From the NCBI GenBank assembly GCA_002722885.1, contig PBNE01000014.1, positions 128,857 to 192,856 of the forward strand: a stretch of DNA of 64,000 bases, written 5' to 3'. This DNA comes from Rhodospirillaceae bacterium (lineage in GTDB: Bacteria > Pseudomonadota > Alphaproteobacteria > SP197). Below the pieces are notes generated by a model that made no database searches, had not been told where the DNA came from, and worked only from the letters and a program-made list of their open reading frames with translations. Shown one piece after another: positions 27,753 through 35,856 of the stretch. Within the stretch, counting starts at the first letter, position 1; every line of letters starts with the position of its first letter. The position numbers and the translations under genes were made by a program.

Positions 27753-28114
27753 TCGCCGGGACCGATGCCGATGAACTGGGCCGTGTTCATCCAGTAATCG
27801 ACGCCGCCGGAGTCCTCGAGGAAGGCCTCGGCGACTTCGTGGATCAGCGGGGTCAGCATAATGTCGATGAAGGCGTCGCTGTGCTGGGGAAGGCTGGCGA
27901 AGCGGATCGTGTTGCGCCCCCAAAAGACCTCGTTGTCCTCACCGGGAATGCACGCGCCGGGGCCGTGCTCGGCGCGTTTGTCGGCCAGCTCGTCCCAGAG
28001 GGTCTGGGTGGTCGCGGGATCGAAGAGGCCCTAGACGACAAGACCGCCGTCCGATGCCAAGACCTCAAGGATGACGTCCTTCCCGGCGGTGGCCGGAATG
28101 CGCTGCAGTGCCAT
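27742..28114 (-). pseudogene. Phytanoyl-CoA dioxygenase remnant (nonsense codon and 3' loss)
   Basis: The ATG at 28114 follows a GGGGGAGA site and encodes a PhyH-like N-terminus (VILEVLASDGGLVV). A TAG at 28033-28031 interrupts it just before GLFDPATTQTLWDELAD, the expected continuation. The frame continues through VFWGRNTIRFASLPQHSDAF and NTAQFIGIGPGEPA, then ends at the junction with the GNAT remnant before the iron-binding histidine. Two convergent genes have thus lost their 3' ends to one deletion. Confidence 0.7.
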
Positions 28115-28174
28115 GGTGGTTCTCCCCCGACGTTCTCGCCAGCCTAGGATGAAGGCAGCCGTGCGCCAAAGGGA

Positions 28175-29152
28175 TCAGGCCTGGGGCAAAGGATGCCTGC
28201 GGCGCATGCCGGTCATTGCGTTGACGACGATGGCCAAGAAGACGATGCCGCCGCCCCAGAAGGTCGCCGCGACCGGCACCTCTGAGAGGAAGGCCCAGAC
28301 CCAGATCGGCGCGAAAATGACTTCGGTGAGCGACAGCAGGGCCAGCTCGCCCGCGGGCACATGCCTGGCGCCGGTCACGAACAACGCCATGCCAACGGTC
28401 ATCTGCACCACGCCCATCATCGCGCACCACAGGAGATCATTGCCCGAGATCGCAAGACCGGCGCCATCGACCAGGGAGATGGTCGCCGTCACAACGCAGG
28501 CCATCGCGGCACCAAGCACGATGCAGGGCATCATCTCGACACTGCGGCCAGCACGCACGGCGACAACGATGAAGGCAAAACCGATCACGACAAAAACAGC
28601 GAGGATGTCGCCGATCCACTGATCCGGCTTGTCGCCGCCCCGCTCACCGAAGGTGACGGCGAAGCCGTCGGCAAAGCCGATGTTGATCCCCAACCCGCCC
28701 GACAGCATGACGAGAACACCGACGATGACACCAGCCATCGCGATCATGGTCGCCGGCCGCACGGCCTCGCGCAGCAGGAACCAGCTGAGCACCGCCGAGA
28801 TGACCGGGGCCGCCGCCAGCATGAGGACGGTGTTGGCGACATAGGTGTACTGCAGGGACCACATAAAGAGCGTGTTGGCGGCCGCCGTTCCGACGGCAGC
28901 GACAAGGCCCCAGGGGCTCAACACGCCGCGGAAGACACCGACCATGGCGACGCGGTAACGCCAGGCGATCAGCAGGGTCATCGACAGAGCCAGAAAGAAC
29001 GTCCGCCAGGCGACGATCTGCCAGACCGTGGCGTCTTCGACAAAGCGGAAGAACAGCCCGCCCAGACTCCAGAACAGGCCAGCCGAGCCGACCAGAACGA
29101 GCCCGCGCATGTAGCTTTCGGAGCGCTGCGGCGGGGCGGCGGCCTCACTCAC
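28175..29152 (-). CDS. DMT-superfamily transporter (EamA domains)
   Basis: A 325-residue inner-membrane transporter with about ten hydrophobic segments arranged as two EamA repeats. The first contains GSAGLFWSLGGLFFR; the second includes EVIFAPIWVWAFLSEVPVA, the typical glutamate/proline-containing ninth segment. It probably exports or exchanges a small metabolite; the substrate is unknown. It stands alone on the minus strand, 60 bases before the PhyH remnant. Confidence 0.85.
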   Translation of the reverse strand: MSEAAAPPQRSESYMRGLVLVGSAGLFWSLGGLFFRFVEDATVWQIVAWRTFFLALSMTLLIAWRYRVAMVGVFRGVLSPWGLVAAVGTAAANTLFMWSLQYTYVANTVLMLAAAPVISAVLSWFLLREAVRPATMIAMAGVIVGVLVMLSGGLGINIGFADGFAVTFGERGGDKPDQWIGDILAVFVVIGFAFIVVAVRAGRSVEMMPCIVLGAAMACVVTATISLVDGAGLAISGNDLLWCAMMGVVQMTVGMALFVTGARHVPAGELALLSLTEVIFAPIWVWAFLSEVPVAATFWGGGIVFLAIVVNAMTGMRRRHPLPQA

Positions 29153-29282
29153 GGGACGGCCGGCCCGATGCCCGGCGTGATGCCGCTGGTTGCTGTCTTC
29201 GGCATCGTGCCGCTCTCCGCCCCTTGTTCAGGGCGAGACTGCACCGCCCGGACCCGAACGATCCAGCGGAAAGATCGGTTGA

Positions 29283-29786
29283 TTAGGCAGGCCGGAAGGT
29301 GCAGCGCCAATGGCTCGAGGCGAGTTCCTCGGCACAGGACTCGTAGCCGCGTGTGGCCAGCAGACGACGCAGGGGCGTGGGACAGAACGGTGCCTCAACA
29401 AGAATCAGGTCGTCGGGGCCGGCGCCGTTCACGGCCGCCAGGATCACCTCCAGCGGTTCGTGGCCGCTCTCAAAGATCGGGCGTGTGGCGACAGTGACAG
29501 CACCTGTGAGATCGATCCCATCCATCCAGGCGGGACGCTCTTCGTCGCCCTGCATACGCAGCGTGGGCGCGGGTTCGGGATCGCTCCCGTTGGCAATGGC
29601 GACAAGGTCCTCGACCGGGGAATGCACCATCACCGCGACGTCGCCCAGGGTCAGGGTCGCGGCGATTTCCTCGCCGCGGAGCACACGATTGAACTCTTTG
29701 AAGGCGTGGTTGTAAGCGAGGAAGGCATCAAACATGTCCTCGCGCGCAATCCAGGCGTCAAGCAATGTGATGTCGGCCGTGGCCAT
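29283..29786 (-). CDS. DUF2249 domain protein with unknown N-terminal region
   Basis: A 167-residue protein. The C-terminal 70 residues fit DUF2249, a TusA-like fold (ESGHEPLEVILAAVNG, then LILVEAPFCPTPLRRLL and a final WRCTF strand). The N-terminal half (WIAREDMFDAFLAYNHAFKE) is acidic and helical and I do not recognise it. Such proteins are often tied to redox or metal metabolism, but no function can be named. It lies 92 bases upstream of the MttB homologue's end and is transcribed in the same direction, after it. Confidence 0.6.
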   Translation of the reverse strand: MATADITLLDAWIAREDMFDAFLAYNHAFKEFNRVLRGEEIAATLTLGDVAVMVHSPVEDLVAIANGSDPEPAPTLRMQGDEERPAWMDGIDLTGAVTVATRPIFESGHEPLEVILAAVNGAGPDDLILVEAPFCPTPLRRLLATRGYESCAEELASSHWRCTFRPA

Positions 29787-29878
29787 GGCGCTCTCCTAGA
29801 TCGGATCTGCCCAGACCATGACGGCGCAGCGCGGTAGCCGCGTTGCGCTGGATCAAGAATAGCGCAGAACGAAAACGA

Positions 29879-31411
29879 TCAGCTCACGATGTCGGGCAGG
29901 ACGGCCTTGCGTTCGGCCATGAAGGCCTGGAGCTCTTCATCCTTCGCGGGGTCGAATTCGGGGGCTTCGTACTGGTCGAGCATACGCTTGGCCTTTTCGA
30001 CGGCGCGCTGGTCGTGCGTCTTGGCACCCTCGGCCTCCCACTGCTCAAAGCTGTTGTTGTCGGCAACATCGGGCATGAAGAAGCCCTTGAGGTAGTTCTT
30101 CTGGGTATGGGCGCAGCCCAGGAAATGGTTGCCGGGTCCGACCTCGCGGATCGCTTCCATGCCGAGACCGTTCTCGGAAAGGTCGAGCGGTTGGCAGAAG
30201 CTCTGCAACATGGCGATCTGTTCGGTGTCCATGATGAACTTGCCATAGCCGGCGCTGAGGCCCGCCTCCAACCAGCCAGCCGAATGAAGGACGAAGTTGG
30301 TTCCGGCCATCAGCGTGGCAGTCATGGTCTGCATCGATTCATAGGCCGCCTGGGCATCGGCGATCTTGCCGCCGTTGAGCATGCCACCCGAGCGCAGCGG
30401 CACCTTGTATTTGCGCGAGAGCTGACCGACCGCATAGATCATCTGAAGCGTCTCGGGCGTACCCATCATCGGCGCGCCCGACTGCATGGATACAGTGGCG
30501 AGGAAGCTGCCATAGACCATCGGCACGCCAGGCTTCACGAGCTGGGCATAGGCCAGGCCGGCCGTGACCTCGGCGTTGAGCTGGGCGATCGCGCCTGCGG
30601 TGGCGACCGGCGCCATGGCGCCCGCCATGATGAACGGGGTGATCAGGACAGCCTGGTTGTACTCGGCATAGTGACGCAAAGCGCCAAGCATGGATTCGTC
30701 CCATACAAGCGGCGAGTTACAGTTCACGACCGAGGTCATGACCGTGTTCTCGCGGATGAAGTCCTCGCCGAAGAGGATCTCGACCATCTTGCAAGAATCG
30801 AGCGCGCGTTCAGGCGCGGACTGCACACCCATGAACGGCTTGTCCGAGTACTTCATGTGCGAATAGACGATATCCAGATGGCGCTTCGGCACGGGCACAT
30901 CGACCGGCTCGCAGATGATGCCCCCGTCGTGGTGCAACTCCGGCGTCATATAGGTCAGCTTGATGAAGTTCTGCAGGTCTTCGAGCCTGGCGTAGCGGCG
31001 GATATTGTCGAAGTCGCGCACGAAGGGTGAGCCGAAGGTGGGCGCAAAGACAGTGTTCTTGCCGCCGATCACGACGCTGCGTTCCGGATTGCGGGCGACT
31101 TGAGTGTACTGCTCAGGCACCATCTCGAGCTTTTCTTCGATCAGGCCGCGCGGGATGTGGACCCGCTCGCCCTTCACATCGGCACCGGCATCCTTCCAGT
31201 GCGCCAAAGCGACCTCGTCGCGGAAGTCGATGCCGACCTCTTCGAGAATCTCCATCGATGTGTCGTGAATGAGATCAAGACCGACTTCATCGAGCAGTTC
31301 GTAGACCGGGATTTCGCGCGTGATATAGCGCTTCTGAACAATGGGCGCACCGATGCGTTCCTTGCGCCGTGCCGACCGTCCACCCCTGCGCTGCCGTGCC
31401 TCTGCCGCCAT
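29879..31411 (-). CDS. MttB-family (non-pyrrolysine) corrinoid methyltransferase 2
   Basis: A 510-residue homologue of trimethylamine methyltransferase and paralogue of the gene at 5002. The ATG at 31411 follows GGAGTGAG; the product begins with an Arg-rich stretch (ARQRRGGRSARRKERIG) before the conserved barrel. No in-frame TAG, so pyrrolysine-free. Conserved stretches include VEILFGEDFIRENT, SMQSGAPMMGTPE, EVGPGNHFLGCAHTQ and DNNSFEQWE. It lies 1.3 kb from, and divergent to, the corrinoid protein and one-carbon operon, its most likely partners. Candidate substrates are glycine betaine or another quaternary amine. Confidence 0.88.
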   Translation of the reverse strand: MAAEARQRRGGRSARRKERIGAPIVQKRYITREIPVYELLDEVGLDLIHDTSMEILEEVGIDFRDEVALAHWKDAGADVKGERVHIPRGLIEEKLEMVPEQYTQVARNPERSVVIGGKNTVFAPTFGSPFVRDFDNIRRYARLEDLQNFIKLTYMTPELHHDGGIICEPVDVPVPKRHLDIVYSHMKYSDKPFMGVQSAPERALDSCKMVEILFGEDFIRENTVMTSVVNCNSPLVWDESMLGALRHYAEYNQAVLITPFIMAGAMAPVATAGAIAQLNAEVTAGLAYAQLVKPGVPMVYGSFLATVSMQSGAPMMGTPETLQMIYAVGQLSRKYKVPLRSGGMLNGGKIADAQAAYESMQTMTATLMAGTNFVLHSAGWLEAGLSAGYGKFIMDTEQIAMLQSFCQPLDLSENGLGMEAIREVGPGNHFLGCAHTQKNYLKGFFMPDVADNNSFEQWEAEGAKTHDQRAVEKAKRMLDQYEAPEFDPAKDEELQAFMAERKAVLPDIVS

Positions 31412-31467
31412 GCGACTCACTCCAACTAGCCGAGCGCCATGTGACGGATGGAGCGAGGATGAGTCAA

Positions 31468-32524
31468 TCACCCAGATGACGTCTCGGGGCAACGGTGGGC
31501 GTTGTCGGCGATCATGGGGCGGTAGGCCTCGAAGACCGGCTTTCGACGGAAGCCGTCTAACGTGATCAACCCCTCGCGGAAGAAGGTTTCTTCGACATGC
31601 GGGCGCTCGACGAGATGCGAATAGAACACACGATCAAGACCGGCACGAAAGGCGGCTTCCAGGCGGACAGGGGGCTCGGCGGCCTGGCGCTCTTCGGTGT
31701 AGGCCACGCCGGCGCATTCGCCCGGCCCGTCAATTCGGTCGAGGCGATGGGACCGGACCAGTGTTCGGCGATCCAGGTGATCTTCGGGCCGACTGTCTCG
31801 ACAAGGTGGCGCAGATGAACGTCGGCCCAGTCGAAGTCGCCTTCGCGCAACAGACATTCGTTCCACGGGATAACCCGGTCGGCATGACTTTGTACGGGAT
31901 CGATCAAGAGTTCCAGCATGCTCGAGGAGCATCCCCCCATCGCCAGGGGGATAGCCGGATCGACCTGTTTGAGCGCGCGGCGGGCCAGGGCGAGCTGTTC
32001 GAAATATTCATCCGATGTGCCGTGCCAGTAGAGGACCGGCCTGTCCTAGCCCAGGACATCGCGAGGCAGAACTCGTTGCCGATCTGGATAACCAGCCAGT
32101 CGGCGGGATCCTTGCCGAGCGTCTCCAAACCCTGGACCAGAGGACGGACCAAAGCAGTGGGACTTTCGATGTAACGCTGGGCGTCGTCAGGCGGAAAGCC
32201 ACCGCGGCTGCTCGTGGCCATGCCCATCGTGCCCGTTTCCCACACATTCCCAGGGTCACGGTTGTAGACCGTGAGCCAAAGGACAAAACCTGCGCGGAGG
32301 ATTCTTTCGTAGGGTTTGAGGGGCTGGCCAAGCTTCTGTTACACGCGGACCCAGGCGACACCAAGATCATCCAGCGCGTCCTGGGAGCCGGTCTACTGAC
32401 CGCCGATACCGAAGATGCCGAAACAGTTCCGTGGCTTCGGGCGTTCCTGCGCGACGACGGACAACGGCGCCACCACGAGTGGCAGGGCTGTCGCGCCCAG
32501 AACAGAACGGCGAGCACGCATCAT
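31468..32524 (-). pseudogene. Secreted glycoside hydrolase-like protein, heavily broken
   Basis: Begins MMRARRSVLGATALPLVVAP, a Sec or Tat-like signal peptide, then FGIFGIGGQ and a TAG (32395-32393), a TAA (32341-32339), a frameshift near 32075, a TAG (32048-32046) and a second frameshift near 31705. Joined, the pieces give VWETGTMG, DWLVIQIGNE, VLYWHGTSDEYFEQL, HLVETVGPKITWIAEHWSGP and RVFYSHLVERPHVEET to the stop at 31468. The QIGNE and W-E-W-SGP patterns suggest a glycosidase-type TIM barrel (GH5/GH39-like), a tentative call. Three stops and two frameshifts make it clearly non-coding as read. Confidence 0.6.
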
Positions 32525-32765
32525 GGCCCCTGATCGGCGAACACTGCAGGGCCCCGGCAGTGGCCAGACTAACATAAGCGGAGCCACCCGGTTGTGACGA
32601 ACCGGTCACAGTGGTGTCAGGTTGGTCTCAATTGCTGAGGAATTGGGCCAGACATGTCGCGATCACGACAACCAATGTCGCGAATATTCTAGCCATGGGG
32701 GGCATGACGGTCCTACCTGTGCCATCCGGTTTACATAACCCGAAACCCGCGTGGGAGCTTGTTTC
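32525..32765. promoter_or_regulatory. Regulatory region upstream of the corrinoid operon
   Basis: This 241-base gap precedes the corrinoid protein gene. Two overlapping perfect inverted repeats occur: CCGGTT-gtgacg-AACCGG at 32588-32605 and TGTGAC-gaaccg-GTCACA at 32593-32610. A further imperfect repeat, CAATT-gctgagg-AATTG, lies at 32629-32645. They are candidate operators. The ribosome binding site GGGAG lies about 10 bases before ATG 32766. No core promoter was assigned with confidence. Confidence 0.45.
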
Positions 32766-33461
32766 ATGGCGGACGAAGAAGACGATCTCGACCTCAGCAC
32801 GCTGGACGACGATGAGCTTGTCCAACAGATGCATGAAGACCTCTATGACGGTCTTGCGGACGAGATCACCGATGGTGTGAACATCCTTCTTGAGCGCGGC
32901 TGGGAACCCTACAGGGTCCTGACCGAAGCGCTGGTCGAAGGCATGCGCATCGTGGGTATCGATTTCCGTGATGGTATCCTGTTCGTGCCTGAAGTTCTGC
33001 TGGCCGCCAACTCGATGAAGGCGGGCATGGTGATCCTGCGTCCGCTTCTGGCCGAGACCGGCGCGCCCAAGCAGGGCTCCATGGTGATCGGTACCGTGAA
33101 GGGTGACATTCACGACATCGGCAAGAACCTCGTGGGCATGATGCTCGAAGGTGCTGGTTTCGACGTTTGGGATATCGGCATCAACAACGATGCCGACGCC
33201 TACATGGCGGCACTCGACGAGCACAAGCCCGACTTCCTGGGCATGTCGGCGCTGCTGACGACCACCATGCCCTACATGAAGGTTGTGATCGACACTCTGA
33301 AAGAGCGCGGGCAGCGCGACGACTTCATGGTCCTGGTCGGCGGTGCGCCGCTGAACGAGGCCTTCGCCGACAGTGTTGGCGCGGACGCCTATTGCCGCGA
33401 CGCCGCTGTTGCCGTGGAGACCGCGAAGACCATGGTTGCCGAACGCCGGTCGGCCGCCTGA
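32766..33461 (+). CDS. Cobalamin-binding methyltransferase corrinoid protein (MttC/MtbC-like)
   Basis: A 231-residue methyl-carrier protein. An N-terminal helical cap domain (residues 10-95) precedes a B12-binding Rossmann domain with the lower-ligand motif D114-x-H116-xx-G119 in GDIHDIGKNLV, followed by SALLTTTMPYM and VGGAPLNEAFADSVGAD. It accepts a methyl group from an MttB protein on Co(I) and donates it to the pterin-binding enzyme encoded downstream. First gene of a tight operon reaching 39884. The N-terminus is strongly acidic (MADEEDDLDL), which contrasts with the Arg-rich tails of its likely partners. Confidence 0.92.
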   Translation: MADEEDDLDLSTLDDDELVQQMHEDLYDGLADEITDGVNILLERGWEPYRVLTEALVEGMRIVGIDFRDGILFVPEVLLAANSMKAGMVILRPLLAETGAPKQGSMVIGTVKGDIHDIGKNLVGMMLEGAGFDVWDIGINNDADAYMAALDEHKPDFLGMSALLTTTMPYMKVVIDTLKERGQRDDFMVLVGGAPLNEAFADSVGADAYCRDAAVAVETAKTMVAERRSAA

Positions 33462-33471
33462 GTCCACGGCC

Positions 33472-34080
33472 ATGGACGACCGCAGTCTTGTTATCGCCTG
33501 CGGAGCCCTGGCCTGGGAGATCATGGCCCTGATCCGTGCGAACGGCTGGGACAGAATTGAGGTGCAGTGTCTGCCGGCCGACTGGCACAACAAGCCACAG
33601 CTCATTCCCGATGGTGTGCGCCGGAAGATCCACGAAGCGCGCGGAAGATATGATCCGATCTTCGTGGCCTATGGCGATTGCGGCACCGGCGGAATGCTGG
33701 ACGCGATGTTGGAAGAAGAGGGCGTAGAGCGCATCGGTGGTGCGCATTGTTACCAGTTCTTTGCCGGTGAAGAGGAGTTCCTGGCTCTGCATGACGCGGA
33801 ACCCGGCACCTTCTACCTCACCGATTATCTGGCCAAACATTTCGAGACCCTGATCCTGAAGGGCATGGGAATCGACAAACATCCCGAGCTCGAATCGATG
33901 TACTTCGGCAACTACAAGAAACTGGTCTACCTGGCCCAGACCGAAGACGAGGCCATCACGGACCTGGCCCGGGCCGCAGCCGACCGGCTGGGCCTGGAGT
34001 TCGAGTTTCGCTTTACCGGATACGGCGGCCTGGAGCCCATACTCTCGAAGGCACAAACCACGGGTGCAGGAGCACACTGA
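33472..34080 (+). CDS. DUF1638 domain protein
   Basis: A 202-residue protein of DUF1638, a family often found beside MttB and corrinoid genes. Visible features are LVIACGALAWEIM, VAYGDCGTGGMLD and GAHCYQFFAGEEEF, with conserved cysteines (in ACGA, DCGT and HCYQ) that could bind a metal or corrinoid. The function is not established; a role in corrinoid loading or methyl transfer is inferred only from context. The ATG at 33472 lies 10 bases after the corrinoid gene stop. Confidence 0.8.
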   Translation: MDDRSLVIACGALAWEIMALIRANGWDRIEVQCLPADWHNKPQLIPDGVRRKIHEARGRYDPIFVAYGDCGTGGMLDAMLEEEGVERIGGAHCYQFFAGEEEFLALHDAEPGTFYLTDYLAKHFETLILKGMGIDKHPELESMYFGNYKKLVYLAQTEDEAITDLARAAADRLGLEFEFRFTGYGGLEPILSKAQTTGAGAH

Positions 34081-34386
34081 ATGGCAACACTGACTGTTGT
34101 TTACTGGCGCGATATTCCTGCCCAGGTGATCGCGAAGGCCGGACGCAAAACCGCCAAGCGCGTACTGCCCGAACGCTTCGAAAAGGCGATCGACCAGAGT
34201 GCGATGCACGCCAAGCTGCGCGACACCGATTCCTATCTGGAGCACTGGCGTCGCGGCGAAGGTGTTCCCTGCGGCGACGATCTGGAAGCCGAGGCTGACG
34301 CTTTGGCCACCAAGCTCGACACCGAATTCACCGACGAGGTTCTGGCGAACTACATCCGGGCCGGCGGCCTGACACCGGACGCCTGA
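34081..34386 (+). CDS. Small conserved protein (virulence-factor family)
   Basis: A 101-residue protein starting on the base after the previous stop. It resembles the small conserved family annotated as virulence factor: TVVYWRDIPAQVIAK at the start, then LPERFEKAIDQSAM and SYLEHWRRG. Despite the family name there is no sign of virulence here; it recurs in C1/corrinoid operons of alphaproteobacteria as far as I know. Cytoplasmic, no signal peptide. Its role in the pathway is unknown. Confidence 0.65.
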   Translation: MATLTVVYWRDIPAQVIAKAGRKTAKRVLPERFEKAIDQSAMHAKLRDTDSYLEHWRRGEGVPCGDDLEAEADALATKLDTEFTDEVLANYIRAGGLTPDA

Positions 34387-34416
34387 GACCAGGCGTTCAA
34401 GAGAAGGACAGTTACG

Positions 34417-35328
34417 ATGAAGTCTAAGGGTAATCTGGAAGCCCGGCTGACGGCCGGCGAGTTTGTCATCACCGCCGAGACGACGCCCCCCGATGGCGCT
34501 TCCGAAGAAAGCGTGATGGACAAGGTCGGCTGCCTCAAGGGTCTGGTCGATGCCGTGAACGTGACCGATGGCGCCGGCGCGCGGGCCCACATGTCGGCGC
34601 TGGCGACCTGCGCGATCATGGCGAAGAACGGCATCGAGCCGGTGCTGCAGTTCACGGTGCGAGACCGCAACCGTCTCGCCATTCAGGGAGAGATGATCGG
34701 CGCCCCTGCCCTGGGCATTCATTCGATCCTGTGTCTGCACGGCGACAGCATCACCAATGGCGATCAGCCCGACGCCAAGCCGGTGGAAGACACCGACAGC
34801 CGCGGCCTGATGGCGATGGCCAAACACATGCGCGACACCGGCACCTTCCCCGAGCCGTCGAACCGCAAGATCGACCCGGCCCCGGGCCTTCTGATTGGCG
34901 GTGCTGAATCGCCGCGCGATCCCGACGAGAACTTCAACACCAAGGGCATCGAGGGCAAGCTCGAGTGCGGTGTCGACTTCTTCCAGACACAGTTCGCCTA
35001 CGACATCGATGTCCTGAAGCGCTACATGGCCGCGCTCGACGACCGGGGCATCACCGAGAAAGCCCATTTCATTGTCGGCGTGGGCCCGGTCATGTCGGCG
35101 AAGTCGGCGCGCTGGATGACCGAGAACCTGTTCGGCGTGAACGTGCCCGAACATGTCATCAAGCGCATCGAAGGTGCCGATGACGAAAGGGCCGAAGGTC
35201 GCAAGGTGTGTGCGGAACTCGTGGAGCAGTTCAAAGAGATCAAGGGCATCAGTGGCGCACATCTGATGGCGCCACGCGGCGAAAACGCCATTGCCCAGAC
35301 ATTGAGCGACTACAGCCTGCGCGGCTGA
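34417..35328 (+). CDS. Methylenetetrahydrofolate reductase-like protein 1 (MetF family)
   Basis: A 303-residue TIM-barrel flavoprotein-family member. ITAETTPPDGAS carries the family glutamate near the start; AVNVTDGAGA, QFTVRDRNRLAIQGE, CLHGDSITNGDQPDAKPV and FFQTQFAYDI are typical. MetF interconverts 5-methyl-THF and 5,10-methylene-THF. In this operon it would run in the oxidative direction to burn methyl groups delivered by the corrinoid system. It is a paralogue of the protein encoded at 35856-36953. A good AGAAGGA site precedes the ATG. Confidence 0.85.
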   Translation: MKSKGNLEARLTAGEFVITAETTPPDGASEESVMDKVGCLKGLVDAVNVTDGAGARAHMSALATCAIMAKNGIEPVLQFTVRDRNRLAIQGEMIGAPALGIHSILCLHGDSITNGDQPDAKPVEDTDSRGLMAMAKHMRDTGTFPEPSNRKIDPAPGLLIGGAESPRDPDENFNTKGIEGKLECGVDFFQTQFAYDIDVLKRYMAALDDRGITEKAHFIVGVGPVMSAKSARWMTENLFGVNVPEHVIKRIEGADDERAEGRKVCAELVEQFKEIKGISGAHLMAPRGENAIAQTLSDYSLRG

Positions 35329-35354
35329 CCCGCCGCACACTTGGAGACAGCGCT

Positions 35355-35856
35355 ATGCGCGCATTCCGTCTTTGGTCAGTCCGCCATTCCCGCGCACTCA
35401 TGAAACTTTACGATCTGTTCGAAGGCACCATCCTAGCCATCGAACCTCTGGCGCGAGGCATCGGCTATGATCGGCTTGAAGCGCCTGTGCGCGTGGTCGA
35501 GCGCGGCATCAAGAAGGCCATGTTCGATTGCCAGATGTGCGGCCAGTGTGCGCTCAGTTCAACCGGCATGTCATGCCCGATGAACTGCCCGAAGAACCTG
35601 CGCAACGGCCCCTGCGGGGGGGGTCCGGTCGGACGGCCAGTGCGAGGTCAAACCGTACATGCCCTGTGTCTGGGTCAAGGCCTGGGAAGGCAGTCAGGCC
35701 ATGGCCAGCGAGAAGCTGTTCGATGTGCAGCGCCCCGTCGGCCACCGCATGAAGGACAGCTCGTCCTGGCTGCGGCTGATGCGCCAGAAGAAGGACGGCA
35801 CCTATCCGCAGCCTGGCGCCAGCGCGCGCGAAGAAGCCCGCAAGCGTGCCGCGTGA
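35355..35856 (+). CDS. MTHFR C-terminal-domain (MetV-like) protein, frameshifted as read in a G8 run
   Basis: A cysteine-rich partner protein (about 166 residues once repaired) of the MTHFR C-terminal/MetV family, thought to help MetF exchange electrons. CQMCGQCALSSTGMSCPMNC and NGPCGG are its Fe-S or zinc motifs. At 35616-35623 there are eight G's; with seven the protein continues as VRSDGQCEVKPYMPCVWVKA to RKRAA and stops at 35856, overlapping the next start (TGATG). As read, the frame instead runs straight into the downstream MetF. The ATG at 35355 follows TTGGAGA. A sequence error in the run is the simplest explanation. Confidence 0.75.

Noticed and set aside
33325..35340. A 671-codon open frame on the minus strand opposite the MetF/DUF1638 genes
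   Set aside because: It mirrors high-GC codon use of the real plus-strand genes; its product is His/Val/Gly-rich with no family match, and the plus-strand genes are clearly conserved.
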